Below, one piece after another: positions 54,879 to 61,127 of a stretch of 64,000 nt of DNA (the first letter of the stretch is position 1; every line of letters begins with the position of its first letter). Origin of the DNA: an uncultured Alphaproteobacteria bacterium. GTDB lineage: Bacteria > Pseudomonadota > Alphaproteobacteria > HIMB59 > GCA-002718135. The stretch lies in the NCBI GenBank assembly GCA_902614085.1, contig CACMJS010000001.1:1-64000 (forward strand), written 5' to 3'. A program made the position numbers and the translations under genes. Below the pieces are notes generated by a model. That model made no database searches. It was not told the origin of the DNA and was given only the letters and a program-made list of their open reading frames with translations.

Positions 54879-55937
54879 TTATAGCCCTGATCGTGTTTGA
54901 TTATCTAAAATACTAAAGCCATAATGGTCCAACCATCTATAATTTGGATCAAAAAAACTTCTTAGATCCGTGATACCATATTTAAGCATCGACAAACGTT
55001 CAATTCCCATACCAAAAGCAAAACCCTGATACTGTTTTGAGTCAATATTACAATTATCAAGAACTACAGGATTGACCATTCCACAACCCAATATTTCTAA
55101 CCATTTATCTCCTTCACCAATTTTTATTTTATTATTCACTTTGGTATAAGCTACATCCATTTCTGCACTAGGCTCAGTAAAAGGAAAGTAACTAGGGCGA
55201 AAACGGTATTGTAAGTTTTTCACTTCAAAAAATTCTTCTAAAAATGAAACGAGTGTTGATTTTAAATCAACCATAGTAGAACTTGTATCAACGACTAAAC
55301 CTTCTACCTGATGAAACATAGGAGCATGTGTAGCATCAGAGTCACTTCTGTAAGTCCTACCAGGCACAATAATTTTAATAGGTGGTTTTGTATTGAGCAT
55401 AGTTCTTACTTGAACAGGGCTAGTATGAGTTCGAAGAACATTTTTGTCACCATTATTTTGAATGTAAAAGGTATCCTGCATTTCTCTTGCTGGGTGATGT
55501 TCTGGTATATTTAAAGCTGTAAAATTATTAAAATCTGTTTCTATATCTGGACCTGTTTCCACTGCATAATTTAAATTTCCAAAAATTTCTATAATATTAA
55601 ATATTGTTTGACTAATTGGGTGTATTTTTCCTTTTTCAGAAATATTAGGTGGTAGAGTAACATCAATTGATTCTAAATTAATCCTATTTGAAATTTCAAT
55701 ATTTTCAATTTCTGTTCTTTGATTTTTAATACCTTCTTCAATTTCTTTTTTAATAATATTTAGTTCCTGTCCTTTTGATTTTTTTTCTTCAATCGACAAA
55801 GAACCTAATCCCTTTAAGGCTTCAGGTATTAATCCCTTTTTACCTAAATAATATAATCGAAGTTTTTCTAAATCTTCGAAGGATTTTGAAGCTTTGATTT
55901 TTTTTAGAACATCAATTTTATTTTCAGCAAATGCCAT
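54879..55937 (-). CDS. pheS: Phenylalanyl-tRNA synthetase alpha subunit
   Basis: 352-aa catalytic subunit. N-terminal coiled coil (about residues 3-80), class II motif 2 in LRTHTSPVQVRTM and PGRTYRSDSDATHAPMFHQVEGLVVD, and motif 3 in AFGMGIERLSMLKYGI. A TTG at 55940 would add one residue, but the ATG at 55937 is preferred. It is 29 bases downstream of rplT, in the infC-rpmI-rplT-pheS-pheT order. Stop is adjacent to pheT's start. Confidence 0.97.
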   Translation of the reverse strand: MAFAENKIDVLKKIKASKSFEDLEKLRLYYLGKKGLIPEALKGLGSLSIEEKKSKGQELNIIKKEIEEGIKNQRTEIENIEISNRINLESIDVTLPPNISEKGKIHPISQTIFNIIEIFGNLNYAVETGPDIETDFNNFTALNIPEHHPAREMQDTFYIQNNGDKNVLRTHTSPVQVRTMLNTKPPIKIIVPGRTYRSDSDATHAPMFHQVEGLVVDTSSTMVDLKSTLVSFLEEFFEVKNLQYRFRPSYFPFTEPSAEMDVAYTKVNNKIKIGEGDKWLEILGCGMVNPVVLDNCNIDSKQYQGFAFGMGIERLSMLKYGITDLRSFFDPNYRWLDHYGFSILDNQTRSGL

Positions 55938-55966
55938 CAATATCTATTATATTTTATTAATTAAAA

Positions 55967-56320
55967 TTATCTAGCAGATTGAGCTTTATCAACTAAAGCT
56001 TTAAAAGCTTCTGGCTGGTTAACTGCAAGATCCGCTAAAATCTTTCTATCTATTTCAATAGATGACTTTTTAAGACCAGATATAAATTGCGAATATGTTA
56101 AACCATAAAGTCGAACACCAGCATTGATCCTTTGAATCCATAAACCTCTGAAATCACTTTTTCTTTTTTTACGATCTCTATAAGCATATTGCATACCTCT
56201 TTCGACAGCCTGCACAGCAACTCGAAAAACATTTTTTCTTCTACCGTAATAACCTTTTGCTCTTTTAATTACTTTTTTGTGTCTAGCTCTTGCTGTAACA
56301 CCTCGTGATACTCTTGCCAT
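55967..56320 (-). CDS. rplT: Ribosomal protein bL20
   Basis: 117-aa 50S assembly protein. ATG at 56320 ([16 protein letters not shown]) chosen over the longer frame to 56359 because it gives the standard start and has GGGG ahead as a Shine-Dalgarno. Contains [36 protein letters not shown] and [20 protein letters not shown]. bL20 often represses its own infC-rpmI-rplT transcript. Confidence 0.97.
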   Translation of the reverse strand: MARVSRGVTARARHKKVIKRAKGYYGRRKNVFRVAVQAVERGMQYAYRDRKKRKSDFRGLWIQRINAGVRLYGLTYSQFISGLKKSSIEIDRKILADLAVNQPEAFKALVDKAQSAR

Positions 56321-56330
56321 TGATTTCCCC

Positions 56331-56531
56331 TTACTTGTTGTATGGTAACATATGATCAATCAAAGCTGAGTCACCAGGCGACATAATTGCAGATCTTTTA
56401 GTGTTACGAATAAATTTATTGGAACGTTTACTCATTCCATGTCTCTTTCCAGCAGGTTTAAATTTAATTTTACCAGTACCTGTTCTAGAAAATCTTTTTT
56501 TTAAACTACTCTTAGTTTTAAGCTTGGGCAT
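56331..56531 (-). CDS. rpmI: Ribosomal protein bL35
   Basis: 66-aa 50S protein starting [21 protein letters not shown] and containing [23 protein letters not shown]. Length is normal. AGGAG sits about eight bases before the ATG. It is followed ten bases later by rplT and preceded by a 102-base gap from infC, which has an unusually GC-rich section. Confidence 0.97.
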   Translation of the reverse strand: MPKLKTKSSLKKRFSRTGTGKIKFKPAGKRHGMSKRSNKFIRNTKRSAIMSPGDSALIDHMLPYNK

Positions 56532-56633
56532 TACTATCTCCTATATTATAAGTTTACCCGTTAGGCTGCCCCGCAGGCCACAACAAGTTTGGGAGGCTTA
56601 TACTGATAATTGAGTATTTTGCAATATGTAGAA
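56532..56633 (-). promoter_or_regulatory. GC-rich infC-rpmI spacer, possible bL20-type leader
   Basis: 102-base gap between infC and rpmI. On the minus strand it holds GGCCTGC-GGG-GCAGCC, a bulged hairpin core, plus CCTCCCAAACTTG, in a region otherwise AT-rich. The rpmI-rplT leader of several bacteria is a bL20 autoregulatory RNA. The composition and location suggest a similar element, but I cannot match it to a known consensus. Confidence 0.35.
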
Positions 56634-57173
56634 TTATTTAGCAACTTGAGGGACAAGTATCATCATTATTTGTCTTCCCTCAAACTTAGGAGCTACTTCA
56701 ACTTTTGCATATTCTTCAACTTCTGAAGTTAGTTTTTTTAGAAGATCAAAGCCTAAATTTTGATGCTCCATTTCACGTCCTCTGAACCGCATAGAAACTT
56801 TAACTTTGTTACCACCACCTATAAACTTTGAGAGTGCTTTAATTTTAACATTATAATCGTGCGTATCAATGCCAGGTCTCATTTTAATCTCTTTGACTTC
56901 AATTGTTTTTTGTTTCTTTTTTGCTTCTTTCTTACTTTTTTGCTCTCTATATTTTAATTTACCATAATCTATAATTTTACAAACTGGTGGATTAGCTTCA
57001 GGAGAGACTTCTACTAAATCAAAACCTTCATCTTCTGCTTGAATTAAGGCTTCACGAATGCTTAAGATCCCCATTTGTTTACCACTACTAGATATTAGTC
57101 TTACTTCACTTGCAGTAATCTGCTCGTTGATTCTTGGACCAGTATCGTTCTTTGTTTTGAAATTTACAGCCAA
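56634..57173 (-). CDS. infC: Translation initiation factor IF-3
   Basis: 179-aa factor that keeps subunits apart and checks initiator tRNA. N-terminal TGPRINEQITASEVRLISSSGKQMGILSIREAL and C-terminal KTIEVKEIKMRPGIDTHDYNVKIKALSKFI, VSMRFRGREMEHQNLG are typical. No ATG gives a usable start: the frame begins with TTG at 57173, and an in-frame ATT lies at 57176, the same kind of non-AUG start used by E. coli infC. It opens the infC-rpmI-rplT-pheST group. Confidence 0.95.
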   Translation of the reverse strand: MAVNFKTKNDTGPRINEQITASEVRLISSSGKQMGILSIREALIQAEDEGFDLVEVSPEANPPVCKIIDYGKLKYREQKSKKEAKKKQKTIEVKEIKMRPGIDTHDYNVKIKALSKFIGGGNKVKVSMRFRGREMEHQNLGFDLLKKLTSEVEEYAKVEVAPKFEGRQIMMILVPQVAK

Positions 57174-57328
57174 AATTATATAGAGATTGAGTTAAAGCTA
57201 TTATTTAATAGCATATTAGGAAATTAAATCTTTTGTCATATTTTGTTAGGATATAATCTCAAATGAATTTAAATTCAAGGGCTGATTTTAAAAATATAAA
57301 CTGTTTTTTAAGTTATTAAATATATTTT

Positions 57329-58336
57329 ATGAAAATTTGTTTAGTTAGAAACGATAAAATGGGAGATATGATCCTTACTCTTCCAGTTGTTCAAGGACTA
57401 AAAGAAGCTAACCAGGATTATAAAATTGATATTGTATGTTCAAACAAAAATCAAAAAATATGTAAAAACTATAAAGCTATTAACAAGATTTTTTTACTTC
57501 AAAATAAATTTTATCAAATCTTAAAAATAATTTCAAAATTAAGAAATGAAGATTATGATTATATTTTCACATTTAGTCCTGGTATTATTAGTATATTAAT
57601 ATCAATTTTTTCTAAAAGTAAAATAAAGTCACTGTTAATTTTTAAATCTCGATACAAGAATAATTACAAGAGTAAATTTTTAGATAGAATTTTGGGTAAA
57701 ATCTTTTTTACTCACTGCTTAATAATCGATCGCCATTTAAGATATTCAAAAAAGATCCCAATTCATCAAACAAAGATTATGATGGAGTTAATTACTAAAA
57801 ATGGATTAAATTATATTAATACTGCAGATATTAAGAATAAATTTAGATTTAATAAAATAGAATTAAGTTCTAAAAAATTATGCTTAATTCATTTATCTTC
57901 AAAATGGATCAATAAATATTTTTCAGAAAAAAACTTTGTCAATCTATTAGACAAACTTAAAAATTTGAACATCAATATTGTAATGACAACTGATGAAACA
58001 TCAAAAAATGTATTCTATGAAATATTTAAAAAAAATGAGATTATTACTTATGAAGAGTTTGAAAATCTTAAAAGTATAAATAATATTTTAATCTTAGATC
58101 AATTAAATTTTGATAATTGGACATCAATAATAAATTCTTCAAAATATGTAATTACACCTGAATGTGGATGCACACATATTGCATCACTTTCTGAAGCGAA
58201 ACTTTGTGTTATTTATGATTCCGATAATAATCCAGGTATGATTGCAGAAGAATATGCGCCGTGGAAGAAAAAATATACTAAATTATTCTCTAATAACCTA
58301 AATTTAGAAAAAGAATTAATTTCATTTATTAATTAA
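57329..58336 (+). CDS. GT9 glycosyltransferase (heptosyltransferase-like), copy 1
   Basis: 335-aa GT9-like protein, the family of LPS core heptosyltransferases. Start KICLVRNDKMGDMILTLPVVQGLKEAN is the family's nucleotide-sugar start; the C-terminal YVITPECGCTHIASLSEAKLCVIYDSDNNPGMIAEEYAPW corresponds to the GDSGPxHIA...P box. It is more diverged than copy 2 at 58322. A -10-like TATAAT lies at about 57252-57257. The stop overlaps copy 2's stop by 15 bases. Confidence 0.85.
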   Translation: MKICLVRNDKMGDMILTLPVVQGLKEANQDYKIDIVCSNKNQKICKNYKAINKIFLLQNKFYQILKIISKLRNEDYDYIFTFSPGIISILISIFSKSKIKSLLIFKSRYKNNYKSKFLDRILGKIFFTHCLIIDRHLRYSKKIPIHQTKIMMELITKNGLNYINTADIKNKFRFNKIELSSKKLCLIHLSSKWINKYFSEKNFVNLLDKLKNLNINIVMTTDETSKNVFYEIFKKNEIITYEEFENLKSINNILILDQLNFDNWTSIINSSKYVITPECGCTHIASLSEAKLCVIYDSDNNPGMIAEEYAPWKKKYTKLFSNNLNLEKELISFIN

Positions 58337-59257
58337 TTTTCTATTGTGTAAAAAATCTAAAACTTGTTTTACTGAAATTGATTCCATTGTATCGGTCAGA
58401 ATCCTATAAGCATTTTTATATTCAGACAAGTTTGATTTTGAGATAACATTATTTTTAGCTAAAAAAAGAATAGGTGAGTTACTTAGAGCTGCTATATGAC
58501 CTGGTCCAGTATCATTACTAATTATAAAATTACTTTTTTTAGCAATGGAATAGATGATTTCAGGAGGTGATTTATCGCTTAAATCAATAACTTTCTGACA
58601 TGCATTATTGATCTTTTCTAATGTTTCTTTATCTGATTTTTGCCCAATAACACAAATATTATATCCTTTTTTTTCTAGAGTACTTGCAAGTATTGCAAAT
58701 TTATCAGGTGACCATTGCTTGTCTTTACCTGATTTAGAAACACCAGGTATCATTAAGATTATTTTGTCTTTATTAATTGCCATTATATCTCTGGAAAGCC
58801 AATCTATATTTTGATTAATTGCATTTACTCCAAGTAACTTTAGTTGATTGTATAAACCTTGTTGAGGAGATTCGGTTCCTTGTGGAGGAATTACATATTG
58901 AATATCAGAATTAGAACGAGAACCGTTAACTTTTACTTTTGAAATAAATTTTAAGAATAACCAATAATTATTTGTTCTCTTAGAATTCTGTAAATCTATA
59001 ATTAGATCATATTTATTTTGATTAATTTTTAAAATAACCTTTAGTGATTCTATAATACCTTTTCTATTATCTTTTAAAATTGAACTAAAATAATTAGAAT
59101 TGCTTAAAAAATTTATATATTTTTCTTCAGTCAGTAGGTCAATAGTGGCGTTATTAAAAAATTGATTAATTGATGCCATAGCAAATATAGAAAATGCGAT
59201 ATCACCAAGTGATCCATGCTTTACAACTAGTATTTTGTTAAATTGATTGCTGTTCAT
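58322..59257 (-). CDS. GT9 glycosyltransferase (heptosyltransferase-like), copy 2
   Basis: 311-aa GT9-family enzyme. Start KILVVKHGSLGDIAFSIFAMASIN, then IIDLQNSKRTNNYWLFLKFI, and MIPGVSKSGKDKQWSPDKFAILASTL near residue 170; FIISNDTGPGHIAALSNSPILFLAK near 245 is the donor box. It overlaps the GT4 gene upstream by 20 bases, so the two are translationally coupled. Probably adds a core sugar to lipid A-Kdo; donor not determinable. Confidence 0.9.
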   Translation of the reverse strand: MNSNQFNKILVVKHGSLGDIAFSIFAMASINQFFNNATIDLLTEEKYINFLSNSNYFSSILKDNRKGIIESLKVILKINQNKYDLIIDLQNSKRTNNYWLFLKFISKVKVNGSRSNSDIQYVIPPQGTESPQQGLYNQLKLLGVNAINQNIDWLSRDIMAINKDKIILMIPGVSKSGKDKQWSPDKFAILASTLEKKGYNICVIGQKSDKETLEKINNACQKVIDLSDKSPPEIIYSIAKKSNFIISNDTGPGHIAALSNSPILFLAKNNVISKSNLSEYKNAYRILTDTMESISVKQVLDFLHNRKLINK

Positions 59258-60365
59258 ATAAGTCTACGTAACTTTGTACCATTTGATGTTTAGAAAATGT
59301 TTTTGATATGTATTCTTTGCTATCTAAAGAAATATTAGAAAATTTTTCTTTATCTAATTTTATAATATTTTGAAGTTTTATGCCTATTTCATTATAATTA
59401 TGAGGATCTACTTTGTAGATATCATCTAATTTATCGAGCTGATCTTTGATGCCGCCATAGTTAAAAGCGAGTAATTTTTTTTTCATTATTAATGCTTCAC
59501 TTATAGTTCTTCCAAAGCCTTCAGCTTGTAAGGGAAAGGAAGTAATAATTGATGATAAGTAATATAAAGTTTTCAAATCATTTCTAGGAAGGTTGCCTAA
59601 AATCTTACATTTATGATTAAGATTAAAACTTTGAATTTTATTTTGTAATTTTTCTTTATAGGATTGATTTTTTGTATCACCTGCAAAATAAAGTAAAATA
59701 TTATCATTTTGTATCTTATTAAATACATCTAAAAACTCAATTTGACCTTTCCAGTTTGTTAATCTTGCAGGATATAAAATAATATTTTTTGAAGTATCAA
59801 TTTGATACTTATTTATTATATTTTCTATTTGAGAATCTAAAATTGGTTTTTCAAAATATTTAACATCAACTCCTCTATTAATCACTTTAATTTTATTTGA
59901 ATCTAAATTGTATTTTTTACTAATTTCATTTTTTACATAATTTGAAATCGCAACAATCTGATCAACTTTGGATAATTGCTTATTATAGATTTTTTTAAAA
60001 TAAGAATTACCACTATATACATTATGAAATGTAGAGATTATTTTGAAGTTTCTATTTTTTATAAAACTTAAAATCCACGCTGGTGCTCTTGATCGTACAT
60101 GAACAACATTAATATTTTGATTAATAATTAATTTTTTTAATTGATTAGCAATTAATGGATAAATAAAAAAATTTTTTGAGTTAACTGGTAATTGAAAATG
60201 ATCAGTATAATTTTTGTCAATTTCCTTAATTAAACTCCCCCCATTTGAAATAATATTATTTTTTAAATTTAATTCAGATAAATAATTTGCGACTTCAATA
60301 GTGCCTCTTTCGACACCACCAGAATCTAAAGAGGGAAGAATTTGAGCAACATTAAATGATGACAT
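59238..60365 (-). CDS. GT4 glycosyltransferase, LPS-type
   Basis: 375-aa GT-B enzyme. N-terminal QILPSLDSGGVERGTIEVANYLS, VVHVRSRAPAWIL near 88, LYPARLTNWKGQIEFLDVF near 198 and the E-x7-E signature in EGFGRTISEALIMKKKLLAFNYGG near 290. Similar GT4 genes sit beside GT9 heptosyltransferases in alphaproteobacterial LPS clusters, as here with the GT9 gene at 58322 (20-base overlap). Donor and acceptor unknown. Divergent from the hydrolase. Confidence 0.9.
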   Translation of the reverse strand: MSSFNVAQILPSLDSGGVERGTIEVANYLSELNLKNNIISNGGSLIKEIDKNYTDHFQLPVNSKNFFIYPLIANQLKKLIINQNINVVHVRSRAPAWILSFIKNRNFKIISTFHNVYSGNSYFKKIYNKQLSKVDQIVAISNYVKNEISKKYNLDSNKIKVINRGVDVKYFEKPILDSQIENIINKYQIDTSKNIILYPARLTNWKGQIEFLDVFNKIQNDNILLYFAGDTKNQSYKEKLQNKIQSFNLNHKCKILGNLPRNDLKTLYYLSSIITSFPLQAEGFGRTISEALIMKKKLLAFNYGGIKDQLDKLDDIYKVDPHNYNEIGIKLQNIIKLDKEKFSNISLDSKEYISKTFSKHQMVQSYVDLYEQQSI

Positions 60366-60395
60366 TTTATTAAAATATAAGTATTTGTATCAAAA

Positions 60396-61127
60396 ATGCC
60401 TTACTTTATTAATAAGAAAAAAGAAAGAATTCGCTATAAATCTATAAAGGGTAAGGGGCCTGGTATCATTTTTATCCACGGGCTTAACTCAGATATGAGT
60501 GGTCAAAAAGCTTTGTCTTTAGAGAGATTTGCTCGAAAAAATAAATTGCGATTTATCCGTTTTGAATGCCGTGGTCATGGTAAATCTGATGGAAAATTTG
60601 AAGATTTTACAATTTCTGATTGGAAGAAAGACTTAATTGATATCATTGATAATATTGCGAAAGGACCGCAAATTCTGGTTGGTAGCAGTATGGGTGGATG
60701 GTTAATGTTTTTAGCTGCCAAAGCAAGACCAAAAAGAATTGCTGGATTAATTGGTCTAGCGGCAGCACCTGATTATATCGATGGGTTTTATAAAAAACTC
60801 CCTTTAAAGAAAAAACAAGAAATGAATAAAAAGGGAATTATTAAATATTCCTCCTACGGGTTTAGTTATCTTATAAAAAAGAAATATATTGTTGACGGTA
60901 GAAAAAATAAAATTTTAAATAAAGAATTCAAATGGAATAGACCTTTAATTTTAATACAAGGCCTAAAAGATAATGTTGTCACTCCAGATGTTCCAGAAAA
61001 AATAGTAAAAAAAGTTAAAGGTAATCAAATCCAAATTAAATTGTTAAAAAATAGTGATCATAGATTATCAGATCCATTTGATTTAAAAATAATGAATGAT
61101 TCTATTCAATCAATAATCAAAAACTAA
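60396..61127 (+). CDS. Alpha/beta hydrolase (ABHD10-like)
   Basis: 243-aa serine hydrolase. Oxyanion HG box is FIHGLNSDMSGQKA near residue 28, nucleophile Ser in LVGSSMGGWLMFLAA near 98, acid in LIQGLKDNVVTPDVPE near 190, His in NSDHRLSD near 225. It resembles mitochondrial ABHD10 and its alphaproteobacterial homologues, which remove acyl groups or act as thioesterases or esterases. Exact substrate is unknown. Its stop overlaps gltB's stop by four bases. Confidence 0.88.
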   Translation: MPYFINKKKERIRYKSIKGKGPGIIFIHGLNSDMSGQKALSLERFARKNKLRFIRFECRGHGKSDGKFEDFTISDWKKDLIDIIDNIAKGPQILVGSSMGGWLMFLAAKARPKRIAGLIGLAAAPDYIDGFYKKLPLKKKQEMNKKGIIKYSSYGFSYLIKKKYIVDGRKNKILNKEFKWNRPLILIQGLKDNVVTPDVPEKIVKKVKGNQIQIKLLKNSDHRLSDPFDLKIMNDSIQSIIKN

